A stretch of 60,000 nucleotides of DNA, from positions 14,205,001 to 14,265,000 of the forward strand of contig OU612066.1 of the NCBI GenBank assembly GCA_914767715.1, given 5' to 3'. Below, in pieces: positions 22,101-33,280 of this stretch. The stretch is from Membranipora membranacea. Taxonomy: Eukaryota > Bryozoa > Gymnolaemata > Cheilostomatida > Membraniporidae. A program made the position numbers and the translations under genes. The notes below the pieces were generated by a model. It did not search any database, had not been told where the DNA came from, and saw nothing but the letters and a program-made list of their open reading frames with translations. Every line of letters starts with the position of its first letter. The stretch's first letter is position 1.

Positions 22101-25100
22101 ATGGCAGAGTCTAAAGAAGGCGTATTCCCTGCATGTTCTCTGTGTTTTGAGAAAGATGACTTGAAGAGACTTACATGTAACCCTGATCACATATACTGCG
22201 TTACATGCCTGACCAAAGATTCGGAGGTTACCAAAATCATCAAATGTCCTCTATGCAGGTATTCTCTACCAAACATTATTGTTAAGGTGTGAGCTAGCTG
22301 TTCATGTTTTTCAAAAATCTACTGAAGTGACCGTACACAACTATTGAACTGCATTTCTATATTTAACAAAGTTCCTTTCCATTTTTTGGCCAAATTCATG
22401 AAATATTTGAACAATGAATTATACTTTCAAGGTTACTACCAACAAATTAGCAAACCCATATTGTTCTGTTCTCAGGACTGTAGTTGATGAGCAATTAGAT
22501 GACATCCCATCAGCAGGTGCTCCATTAGACAAGTTTCTCTGCTGTGATGTTTGTATGAGAGAAGTCGGACAGAGAAAACTGGCTCAGATATACTGTGTTA
22601 TCTGTCAGAAGAAGTTATGTATTCCTCATGAGAAGGTTAGTCAGCTTTTTATTAGCATAAGCCTCTCTTAAACCACTGCTGCCACAGCTGGGCTTTGCCC
22701 AGCAGAGCTACCAGTCAAAAATTTAAATAGAGAGTTGTGGCATCAAAACATCTAGCCAGTAGCTTTGCATGGAGTTACATGAGCTTTCAAAATGTAGGGA
22801 GTATCTTCTTCCCCAGCCATCTGCCATTAGTGATGTGGCAGCAGTGGTTTAAGCCTCTATAAAAGACCTATAATAACCATTGAGTTTATTAATTATTTTA
22901 TTAACGACACAGATCTGTTGTAAATGAATGAGTCCTTTAGCATGAGTCTTCTATTACTGTAACAATATTCTTCAGCCCGACCCTGGCACAACGAACCTCC
23001 TGATGTTTATTATTTGATTTGTCATGTGAAGGGGTGAGGTATTATTGAAATTGAAGAATAATGTTTAATGACCGCCACAGCAGGGAGTTTGGGACCCAAA
23101 CTCCCTCACCACAGTATAAATCGAATTGACTTTGATGCTCTAGGTATTATCTTCTCTCATCTCATGAGAAGACAACTGCTAGATATCCATACCTAAGTTC
23201 TTTTTTCATCAAGGAGTTGCAGTTTCCTTCATTAGCTTGAGACTACTGATTATCTTATTAGACCGGTCAAAGTGATTGTCAAATGATCTGACGCCCACCT
23301 CGTCTGATTTTCTCGTGCCACAAGTCATGATTTCTGACACTGCTGACTCTCAAGTAATACAGCTGAAGCTCTGCTTTGACTTGTTTCTTCCTCCTCTTCC
23401 CCCAGTGTTACTTTATGTTTTGTTATTGTGTTGAAGAGTTGCAATGATGCACTGGATGACCAGTGTATAGAATAGTTCACCACATTGATGAACTGAACTG
23501 ACAAAGTATAGAGAAAAAAACCATCGTTGAGTCATAGTCAATGTATAACCTGTCTACCCGTAGAGTCACAATGATGCACTGGATGACCACAGATGTATCA
23601 GAATGGATGAGTATAAGAGAGATTGTAGAAAGATGGAGACACGATACTGTGAGAAACATCCTAAAATGGTTTACTCGATGGCCTGCATAAAATGTAGCGG
23701 AGTGTTTTGTGCTGACTGTGTAGATGAAGTAGTTCCATGTCTTAGAGGTTAGTTACAGTTTTTAATTTATTTAGGTAAATGATAAAACCTGAGTATCTCT
23801 AACAAAGTTTGAATAGTCTGTGAACTGGAATGAGAATTGTCCCACTGACAAATATGAATAGTTCTCCTCATGTGTATCGATAAGTCACTACAGAAATGAT
23901 TCCAGTGTGCACTGTCAAACCAGGGCGGGATGGCTGTCACTGAGCCTGCCTCATATCCATCACGCACATAGCAGGAAACATAGGCAAAGCATTTGGTTAT
24001 TATTGCTCTCTCAATAAATTGGTATAGCCTCCTCATCAGAGATTAGAGTGGTGATTCATGGTGCATATAGTGGCTAGATCACTAGATATGTATATGGAAG
24101 ATCCTCATTGAGTTTTATTGACAAGAGAATTGTTGTTTAGTTCTACTTTAAAAAAATTGGTTACTTAGAGTATCAATGAACTTCGGCGGACACTGCTGCT
24201 CCCAATAAACAGGCAGGAGATCTAACTCAGAAAGACAGAGTATTCCTGCATAGATAGTAGATTGCAGAAATTCCTTGATACTATGAGGGTATTTTCTTAG
24301 CCTAACGATGATGGAGAAAGGCCTTTTATCATTGTAACGATGTACAGTTAGTCCGAGCCCCCCCCCCCAGACTCTTACCCCCGCCCGCCGACCCCCCTGC
24401 TATCTCATGGATTACTCTATGCCTTTCAAGGTCACAAAGTTTATAAACTGTGTACTTTTAATGCATAGCTCTGTTCAACCGATTGTAGTAAAGCAATGAT
24501 ATGATCTGAGTAGAGGATAAAACTTCAACATAGCCAGACCATATATTATTTCTTAATTTATTTTATGACCTTCAGGTACCAACCATGACTTGACTGCGAT
24601 ACCCAATTTAGTTGCTAAACTGACAGATATGGTCAATGAGAAGAAAGTATGGGTCTATGATATAGAGGAGCACCTGTTAGGAATTTCTAAACAGCTGACA
24701 GCTGTCATATCAGACTGGGATACAGAAACTCAACATATGATAGAGAAACTACATAAAGCCAGAGATGATCAGGTTAGCGAAGTCATGCCCATGTGCAAAT
24801 AGACTGTAGTCCACTTGTTGAAGATTACACTTAGATTATATTTCGCTTCATGGTATGTATATGCGACATTCTGGATTCACTGCTATATTCAAAATCTATA
24901 TTCTCTCTAGTAACAGGTACTGTCTATGTTTCTAAACTACATTAGTCAGCAATTTAACAGCTGTAGTAATTGGGAAACAAAATAATCTTATACTAAAATA
25001 TCTTTGTATTGACCAAGGAAATATGGTGTGCGCACATATTTTCTCAGTAACTACCATATACTAGATAACTGCATTAGGTGTGTGATGACTAGTTATTCCA

Positions 25101-27732
25101 CAGATGTCCTATCATAAAAGAAATGAAACAACTCCTAACTCTTTTTTTTTTGTTATAATGGGCATAGTAGCCAAAATAATTTTATTGATTTATTGCATAT
25201 TAATACCTATTTCTTTCAAGGTTGCAGAGTTGATAAAAGAATATACTGAGTTGGAAGAAAACGTTGTTGATTTGAGAAATAAATCCAAAGCGGAAATGAC
25301 AAGTTTTCTTGATGATGAGATTGGGAGTCTTCTAGAAAAGCTAAGCAGACAAGTAGCTAGAATAGAGACAAGACTTCACACATATCATGAGGTAAGTGAA
25401 ATGTCAGTTAAGCTCAAATGGAAGTTGGAGATTTGTAAATGTAAAATGCTTGATTTTCCAAACTTCAACATGAAACATAGGCCAAGGTGATTCTGAGGTA
25501 GTTAAACTTCTACTTCACACTTCCTATACCATTTCTGGAGCACAAATATTGATTCTTATGATTCTACATCTCGTCATGATTTAGCCTGAGCTCTTTGGAG
25601 GCTGAGGTTGTCGTAGATATCACTACTATGTTTCTCTCCATCATTATCAGTTTCCAATTGTATAACCTCACTTTTATGAAATTTTTATCCCCCCACAGGT
25701 GGATGTAGCTGTTGGTTACCAGGAGACAGAATCTCTAGTAAATGAACTGATGAACATGACTATTCCAGAGTATCGGCCTTCCTCTAACTGTGTAGAGCTC
25801 ATTGATACAGGTTTGGTTTTATTACCCCATATATGTACAAAAATAATTGTATCAGAATACTCTTTGCTAACACAAGAAGCTAAATGCCAAAATACCTAAT
25901 TGCACTGTATTGCATAAGGCAGCGCTGTGTTGCATAGGACGGCGATGTTGGGATGAAAGAACACAACTCTGAGTAGTGAGTAGCGGGCATGCTAATTAGC
26001 GCCATTTACCCATGTTTTTTGGGGATGGTGAGATGGCACAATCGATTAGCGCGCTTGCTATTCACTGCCAGGCGATTGGTGCCTCAGAAGCTGTTGTTTC
26101 GAGTCCCATTGGGGGAGCTTTCAAGGTTGATTGTTCCAGCCCCCAGCACCCTCGGGTGTATACAGCTTCTCTCAGGAAGCTAAATTACCTAAAAGAAATA
26201 TCAAGTAGGTTAAATTGATATAGCCAAGTGCTTGTCTCTTTTTTCTGCAGTTAAATTGAAGATAAGGTAATTAGATGAAGTTCTGAAGGACCTATTGAAG
26301 TTTATATTCTGCAGTTTGCCATAGCTTACCAACACTCCTCTTGTATATTTGCAGATTGTGCTGATGTTCAACTTGCAGTACATATATCACCTTCTACAAC
26401 AAAACTCATCAATCTCCCCACATCTGTCTCGTTCCGCCCTCTCACTTCTATGAAACTAGTAAAAACTATTAAACTGCAGAGTCAAGTCTTCTCGGTTGCC
26501 AAATGTGACAATGCAACTTTAGCTGGACTAGAAAACGGTTCTATTCAGCAGGTTTTAGATCAAACAAATGAACAGTCTGTCCTCCTCTTTGGAAAATTTG
26601 GGTACCATGTTGCCAGTATCGATGTCTACAAAAATGAGTTGTATGTTTTAACAGAGCATGCTGCCGAAATAAAAGTGTGTAACCTATTTGGACAAGTCAG
26701 CAGGACATGGGCCCATAAAAGTAGCAGCGGTTACCTCAACAAGCTTAGAATAGTAAACAACAAAGTTGTTGTACCAAATAGAGACGAGAGGTCTCTCACC
26801 GTTTACTCACTTCAGGGTAACTTCATTAAACAGATCAATTGTCCTAATATCTCCAAAAATATGAAGGCATTAGCTGTATGTGGGGATGACTCTGTCATCT
26901 TATCGGACCGTAACAAAAACATTGTACTTAGAGTGAATATAGACAGTGGAGAGGTGATGTGGACATCTAAACATGTCAACCGTCCACTAGGAGTCGTCTG
27001 CTACAAGGACAGATATGTACTCGTGTCTAACTGTAACAGCGAGACAATCATATGGATACTGGATATTGATACAGGTAATCATCTTCTCTCAACAATGTTT
27101 TAATGTGTGTGATATCAGGGAGGGTAGGAGTGGTATCCCACCCTCTCTGGTAATATCAGCAAGTCCTGGACCAGCGCAACAATATGCTAACTGGCTCTGT
27201 TGTCAAATTGAGATAATAGTTATTTTGCATCCGACCAGTAGGATCTGTTACAACTGGAAATTTTTATTTGGCTAGCATTTTTTAACTGCTTGTTCTTTGA
27301 ATTTGTTAGATTTTTGACAAACAATCCAGAGTTTAGAAGTGGTGATAACTCAATATTGCCAGATTGAACTTTATTGCTGTTGAGTATTTTTGGGTCACAA
27401 AAGGTAGGCAGTCACACCTAGGCTTGGACCATGGTATTGAAATAATGAGTAAGACCACGATCTTATGGAAACGATTCCACAAAGATCAATTATCACTGGG
27501 ATTGTGGAATGATAACAAATGAATTGCTTTGCAATGACAACTCTTCTCTGGATTTGTTCTTTCCACTCATTCCCTTCATTTTATTTTTCTTTTAGGGGAA
27601 TATAAAGGTGCGCTCCGTGGTGTCAAAGGAACATCCTCTCGCCATTTAGATCTGGATATCTATGGTGACATACTTATCGTCCCTAAATGTGATTCTATGG
27701 AATTACAGTATTACCAGCTCCTGTGCGAATGA
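22101..27732 (+). CDS. TRIM-like RING/B-box/coiled-coil/beta-propeller protein, copy B, eight exons, 612 aa
   Basis: Exons: 22101-22258, 22476-22635, 23564-23747, 24576-24772, 25221-25391, 25699-25810, 26355-27074, 27596-27732; phases agree throughout and the stop is TGA. The RING is C3HC4 at C12, C15, C26, H30, C33, C36, C49, C52, with a short loop. Exon 2 holds a B-box type 1-like knuckle (CCDVCMREVG...YCVICQKKLCIPH), exon 3 a B-box 2-like one (YCEKHPKMVYSMACIKC...FCADC). A coiled coil spans roughly residues 185-300. From about 345 repeats of beta-strand type (LAGLENGS, SLTVYSLQGN, VLRVNIDSGEVMWTSKHV) suggest a beta-propeller. Such proteins are E3 ubiquitin ligases in which the propeller usually binds the target or RNA; the substrate is unknown. 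Start ATG has a fair context (aaattATGG) after an acceptor-like ttgttacag. Confidence 0.88.
22667..22850. mobile_element. hAT-like MITE in intron 2 of TRIM-like copy B
   Basis: The terminal inverted repeats ttaaaccactgctgccac and gtggcagcagtggtttaa are perfect over 18 bp, and aagcctct occurs on both sides (22659-22666 and 22851-22858) as an 8-bp target duplication, the length typical of hAT transposons. No ORF. Confidence 0.75.
23084..23180. repeat. Dispersed repeat with gtttgggacccaaactccc core, copy 1
   Basis: The hairpin agtttgggacccaaactccc is followed after about 60 nt by attatcttctctc...gacaact. The same order is seen at 31390-31490, 43690-43800 and 47040-47135. Confidence 0.55.
23437..23463 (+). 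pseudogene. Relic of the third TRIM-like exon start
   Basis: agttgcaatgatgcactgga and the bases after it match the first 27 nt of exon 3 (23564 on) with two differences and are preceded by gaag. Beyond 23463 the match is lost. It is a partial duplication of the exon start 127 nt upstream of the real exon. Confidence 0.6.
26025..26215 (+). mobile_element. tRNA-derived SINE-like element (plus strand)
   Basis: gagatggcacaatcgattag followed by cgcgcttgct resembles a tRNA 5' half with A box, and tgttgtttcgagtcccattg a B box (gtttcgagtccc), about 60 nt apart as in pol III promoters. The body runs on to about 26215. It lies in intron 6 of TRIM-like copy B. Confidence 0.6.
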
Positions 27733-28599
27733 GGCAATTATAATACAGACTTTCAAGAATTCATTTCAAGAACAGCTTATGCTAGGCTAGTCAGATGGCT
27801 GACTGCCTTTCTATTCACTCTGATATCCAAGTATTTTCCTACTAGCCTAGCCTATATTTTTATGTGCTGCATATTTGTATTTTCTTATAAATTTATACAT
27901 TCCCACACTAACTCACATCGTTTCTTAGAGCCATAAATTGCTCAGGGTAGGGAAAACACCAAATTTTATGCAATAATGTATGCACTAAATACCGTCCAAA
28001 AATATCCCACACCTAGAAATACTCAAAAATCCTTTTTTTCAGTTTTATATGAGAGTTTGTTAGCAACAGCAACATTAATTTTGAGAGGAAAAGATGAGCA
28101 CGACATTTCAATGTTATCGACCCTTGGTTTGATAGAGAAATGGAAATAAACGGATACCAATGTTGAAGCAAGAAAACATCACCCCACCTGAGCATTCTTT
28201 CAAACATAACCTGCTGCCCCCCCCCCCCCGCAATAAGATGTCATGGAATTCAGTACACGGGTTATAATATTGTTTATGGAAAATCATTCATTTCTCTACC
28301 TAATTGAATATAAATAAAAAATTGAACTTGACTGCTTATTAAATCTTTAATTGATAGGGGTACATAAGGGAACGGTACGTAAAATGGTCAGCTCATTATT
28401 GCTGGATTAATCATATTATAGAACTTTCAAGTGGTTTGAACCAGGGAGAATTCTCCCTGTTTGAACAGATTAAATTTTAAACAAATTCTAACAGTTACAC
28501 ACTGTACTATTACCCAGACAATGAAGATTAATTATAAGTTTGTATGCACTTGTAGATTACAATGTAAATGACAGACTATTGAAGGAGCAAAGCCTAGAA

Positions 28600-28691
28600 C
28601 AAGTATGATCCAAATCGCCAGCAGTCGGATCATTCCATTTCTACTGGTGAGCTCAAACCCTAAATGGAGCTGGCAAATTGGATCATACTTG
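28600..28691. mobile_element. Foldback element, 92 bp
   Basis: The ends caagtatgatccaa and ttggatcatacttg are exact inverted repeats; inner atcgccagc / gctggcaaat pair imperfectly. It lies just beyond the 3' end of the 28.8-kb gene. Confidence 0.75.
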
Positions 28692-28763
28692 ATCTAAGCA
28701 AAACCAAGTTGGTTGAACCGTGAGTGAATCGCCAGTGAATAGACTCAGTCATTTCAATGATAA

Positions 28764-29606
28764 TCAAAAGATTGTAAACTCTGTTTGTCTCGTCTTTTTA
28801 CGTGACAGTAGCCTATTTGTGATCTCCATATAGTTGTCTGAGCGTTTTAGGCCGCTTATTAATGGTAAATCCCTTGGTAAACGTTTCTCTTTCATCTCTT
28901 GTGGGTATTTGAAACACTCATACTGTCCATGTAGAGTTGCGTGCGTTGGTGTTCTCAGTCTATCAACAATCTGAATGCAGTCTGCCTCATTTAAAGTCGG
29001 GTCGACCGGCAGCTCCATATGCAGCTTTTGCTCAAACTTTTCTATATCTAGATTTGGGTCATTGCAGTATCCACAAGCTCTAAGTCTTTTTAACGCAGAC
29101 GCTGTCGTTGGGCGAGCCATTCGACTCAACCATTTCCGCTGACTAGCTTCAGACTCGGGCATCTTGCCTAAAGAGAACTTCCCAGTGTCCCTACAACTCC
29201 GATGTCGCCCGATCTGGACTTCGTAGCTTGTTGTTGGCCTTTGAAGGCGACGAACCAGACGTTGGAATTCTCTTTCTTTCTCTATTTTACTAGGGGGCTT
29301 CTGTGCCATAGCTATTGCCTCTACAGGGTCCTCTGCATTAATCGTTGCCTGATCGTCAGAATCAAAGCTAGCATCCGCCTTTGGTAGATTTATTGCACTG
29401 CTTGCTAGTCTTGGTGGCAGCTCTATCACTTTCATGAGCTCAATACTGTCGGATAGTTTTGGACGAGCTGAACGCGTCTGTCGTAATTGCGCAGAGTGTA
29501 ATCTCTCGGACATTGTCTTTATTTTCCTTGGTGGCATCAATTGGAAGCCATATGTTTTAGTTTCCAGTAATTTGTGTGGCTTTCTATAAACAGTCCCACT
29601 TGCCAT
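28764..29606 (-). CDS. Basic protein with repeated R-[LM]-x-x-P-T motifs, 280 aa, unrecognised
   Basis: Single coding exon. The ATG at 29606 (MASGTVYRKPHKLLETKTYG) is preferred over the one at 29630 because CTTCTTTGTAG followed by GAAATATGG is a good acceptor just before it; a 5' UTR exon with donor CAG/GTAAGA ends at 30061. The body has a repeated short motif: LVRRLQRPTTSYEV (about 115-130), WLSRMARPTTASALKRL (about 160-176), IVDRLRTPTHATL (about 215-228) and ITNRLLSRKK near the end, each about 45-55 residues apart. N-terminal half contains an acidic patch (SFDSDDQ...NAEDPVEA). Pro/Arg/Thr repeat proteins of this kind are common among ciliary microtubule-associated proteins, but that is an analogy only. 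There is no signal peptide or membrane segment. Confidence 0.75.
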   Translation of the reverse strand: MASGTVYRKPHKLLETKTYGFQLMPPRKIKTMSERLHSAQLRQTRSARPKLSDSIELMKVIELPPRLASSAINLPKADASFDSDDQATINAEDPVEAIAMAQKPPSKIEKEREFQRLVRRLQRPTTSYEVQIGRHRSCRDTGKFSLGKMPESEASQRKWLSRMARPTTASALKRLRACGYCNDPNLDIEKFEQKLHMELPVDPTLNEADCIQIVDRLRTPTHATLHGQYECFKYPQEMKEKRLPRDLPLISGLKRSDNYMEITNRLLSRKKTRQTEFTIF

Positions 29607-30060
29607 ATTTCCTACAAAGAAGTAGATCACTTTGACAGCTAGATCAAATAATATTTACGATGCCAAACCCACTACTCATTATTAATCCAAACAAATTCTC
29701 AAAAACAAGAATTGTGGCCTTTATTAGCTCGCTTCAATCAACTCTAAGTTCAGCTAGAACTCGACAAGATTGAATATGACTATTGCACTGCCACTGAGGG
29801 ATGTAACATCTGACTATCTGAAACACGTTTATCTTTTTTCAGAGAACTCAGTTCGTTTTCAAGATCAAAGCACAATCCTCTGTGGGTTAGTGATTTGCTA
29901 CAAATTTTTTCCATTTGATCCCAGTCGTCCAAGAATAAATCCCATCTGAGGGATCAATCCAGCACATGGATTTAAAGAAATAGGGGCAATACAAAACCTC
30001 CAAAATTCAACTTTGTCTATACCAGTCTTACGAGTTTGATGGAGAATGAAGAATTCTTAC

Positions 30061-30140
30061 CTGATCGTGCGTAGGTAATTTTGCGCAAAAACGATCGAGC
30101 AGTCGTTTCTCTGGTCTGGCAAGTGTGTTCTGTGAAGGTG
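30061..30140 (-). other. Probable 5' UTR exon of the 28.8-kb gene
   Basis: The minus strand reads CACGATCAG followed by GTAAGAATTC at 30061/30060, a strong donor that would join the acceptor at 29611. The upstream limit is a guess. Confidence 0.45.
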
Positions 30141-32226
30141 ACTGAGTGCTGGTAACTAGGTACAAAACAAATACTTATTCAGTGCTGTGTCACTCTAAAG
30201 ACCGCCTGAAACCTATATCTCTATATAATCACTAAAGGAAAAGAAATCAAACACACACTTTATAAAGTTTTTCAATTGTGCGCTTCCTAAACCCATATCG
30301 AATCAATGCATAAGCCTCTTTAAAATCATTGAAAGCAAACCCAGCGATGAATGCAATAGGTGAGCAACCCACTTAGCTGTCTGTAACACACAACAGTCTA
30401 CACGAAATATCAATAGCAAACCGATAAAATTTCAAATGAATTAAGATTTAATTTTAGAATACGGAAAGCGAGTATAGATATCAGCTTATAGCAAAGCCTG
30501 CTTAGCTTTTAGTAAAGGAAAGTGAATATTTGCTAGTGACCGATCATTCTATTTACAACGTGTGCTTTGACTTTTGTTTACACACTCACAGGCAGCATCA
30601 ACAAAGCTGATTATCCAGCAGCCCAACATCAATAAATGTGTTTTTGATCATAGTTTTATTTGCATAATATTTTATGGTTACGTGAGCAAATAAAAGTGCT
30701 GTTTGCTGTTTTTTTGCTTGTCATCGGCTATTTGCTGTCAGAACTTCTAGAAGGGTAATATAAAGGATCGGTTACAAATGGTACATTCAAAAAAATAATT
30801 TACAGGCGGTGGTATGAAATTATTTTTGTTGTGTATACAGCTGTAATCCGTCGTTCCGAGACGATATGAAATCAAACGAATATTGTTTTTAGGTTACAAC
30901 TTAGTATTTCAAGCCCGGGTTCTTACTTAGTAGTTCTTAGTAGTTTGGTTAGTTGAATGATAGTGAGTTACATTCTCCTTCTGATAGCGATCATTGTCTA
31001 GCTCGATGAGAGTTCCTTTTGGATCAGAAATTTCTATGGGGAGCTATTCGATTTATATATCATTCAATTCACGCTCTTTAAGATGAGGAAACTTAAAGTG
31101 ATGTCTGAAAATCTATGCTTCCAATCAACTCACCTATGCATATTACACAGGGGCTCAAAACTTTTGATACATCAGAAAACAACTCGACATCACCCAAAAC
31201 TGCCAAATTATCATTTCAAAATATTGCTGCGACGAATACGGAAATAAAGTGCGAAGGTATAACAGCATTTGGGCGTAAAGGTTTAAACATTGTTTTTAAA
31301 ATTGCAGGCTACACAATCAACATAGTTCTTGTAGGATTCTTCTAGCTGAATGCAATTTAAAATAATAATTTTGACTGAAGCTACTAGGTACAGGGGACTT
31401 TGGAAAAACTCCCTGCTTGTCCTATATTATGACTCACTATACCTGATATATTATCTTCTCTTTTAACGTGTCAAGACAACTCAAAGCATTACAAATGTAA
31501 TCGATGAAACTTCCTTCAATCTGCGGCATTGTCAATATCAAATAAACAGTAGAGGAATAGGAATTTGTAATCAGTATTTATTGTCTTATTTAGCTGCTAT
31601 ATTATTAGTGTTTATATTATCATCATGACGTTTGAATGTCATAGTTATTTCATTTGTGGAAATGCATAATTTTCTTTGTATTTACAAAATTGGAAAAAAA
31701 CAGCTAGTCTGTCCATAACGGCTCCAAAAATGTGCCCAAAGTAGGTGAGAGTGAAAACACAAAGGGAGAAGCACTGAGAAGCCAAACCTAACACCATCAC
31801 ACAAAGGCCTCTAATGGCCTAACAGTAATACAAGGAACCAGATAAATTTTACATTAGTCTCTTATATTATTTTAAATTCATAAATTTAAATTAAATAAAT
31901 TAATTTTACATTAGTGTTTTTATATTATATCATTATACAATTATTTTTTATGTAATGTATCCTTTTATTATAAGTGATTGTTATTTATTTTTAACATGAT
32001 ACGGTATTTAAATGTCATAGTTATTTTATCAAAAGACTAGAAAGGTACCAATAGTTCATCATGGTCTAGCTTTACTATACCAGGTATAATCATGTTGAGA
32101 GTCCAAACAGATTGCAAAAAGTTTTATGTCTCTTTAGCAATGGCAAAAAGGCTCCAAAGAAAGAGTGGAAAGTAGGAAGAAAAAGCACAAAGGAGCCAGA
32201 TTAGCCTACAAACAGGTTACCCATCA
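30141..32226. other. AT-rich spacer
   Basis: No gene supported. A dispersed-repeat copy lies at 31390-31490, and the first of three related AT-rich blocks begins near 31560. Confidence 0.55.
31390..31490. repeat. Dispersed repeat (gggactttggaaaaactccc / gacaactc), copy 2
   Basis: ggggactttggaaaaactcc, then ttatcttctcttttaacgtg and tcaagacaactc, in the same order as the copies at 23084, 43690 and 47040. Confidence 0.5.
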
Positions 32227-32600
32227 GACCGCCAGCTAACATCGACCTTGAGGCAGGGGAGCTTATTCCGGCTCAATCGCCTATTCAGGGAGTATAAATC
32301 TCATTATTTTACATGAGTCTTACTATTTATATCATCATATAATTATTTATAATCTATTATTATTATTTATATTATTACCATGACATTTTAATGTTAGTAG
32401 TTATAGTTTTTTCATTAGTGAAAAACAGAATTTTTTTTGTATTTTTCATTGGAAAAAAACAGCTAGCATGCTCAATAGTAATATTAATGAAAAGTATGTA
32501 TATAAATTAACTTTAGTAATGTCCAACAACTAAGTAACGAGCCAAACCAACTTCTATCTCACCAATGCCTACAATGGACTCATAGGAAATCATCATCATC
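31560..32600. repeat. Three degenerate copies of an AT-rich repeat
   Basis: Blocks at about 31600-31830, 31930-32230 and 32330-32600 share the order ttatattat-atcat, catgac-tttaatgtcatagt, then ttggaaaaaaacagctag (exact in two copies), aaggctcc and gcaca/gagccaa. They look like three insertions or a decayed tandem array; no ORF. Confidence 0.5.
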
Positions 32601-33280
32601 CCATCTGGTCAAGGACCAGGAGAAAGAAGAGATATCAATAGAGCAACATCAAGATGGATGGACTTGACTCTTCTTCTTTATTCGTGTTTTAATCTTTATC
32701 TTCTTCTTCTTTCGAGCCTCGTTTTTTGCCATCACTAAAGAAACAAAAAGTGTTTGCAATCCTCAGGTTTAAAATCTGATGACTGACCAGTAATTTGCAG
32801 ATTGAATCTTGTAAGATAACATTGGCAAGTTTGTAATATAAGCTCTTGATAAGACTGAGAGATAAATTTTATACTAGCTTAAGACTGAAAGGAGTATGAA
32901 TGATGCTTAAGTCATGGAGGATTATTTTGTTTTTCCAAAACCGAATATTATTCAAAGCGTTTCTGCAAAACATACCATAATCCATCTCCTCTCGCTCATT
33001 CACAGATACTCTTCTCATTTCTGGGTCATATCTCCTTACGTTTATCTTGTACTGAGTGGGACTGAAATACAGAAATTACATCGTAGTCACCAAATTTTAA
33101 AAGAGGCCGTTAATGAAGAAACCCATGGCTAGGCAGATTTTCTTGGCTTCGTGAATGATGCAGACCTAGCGACATAAACAACAAAAGCAGCAGCTTGCAT
33201 ACCCAACACTTTTACTCACTGAATTGGCCATCGGGCCGGGATTAACTCCCCTGCCTCAACGTCGATATTAGCTGGCTGTC
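32227..33280. repeat. Inverted pair of about 55-bp repeats around two exons
   Basis: The left arm (32227-32279, gaccgccagctaacatcgac to ggctcaat) and right arm (33223-33280, attgg...ccgggattaact to gctggctgtc) are inverted complements sharing ctcccctgcctcaa and tcgat-ttagctggc. They enclose exons 3 and 4 of the 144-aa membrane-protein gene. They may be the ends of one 1.05-kb element or two independent copies. Confidence 0.6.

Noticed and set aside
26025-26110. Functional tRNA gene
   Set aside because: A- and B-box-like parts exist but acceptor and anticodon stems do not pair; a SINE head fits better.
31115-31345. 76-codon plus-strand open frame ending in a hydrophobic stretch
   Set aside because: No start context, splice partner or homology that I can recognise.
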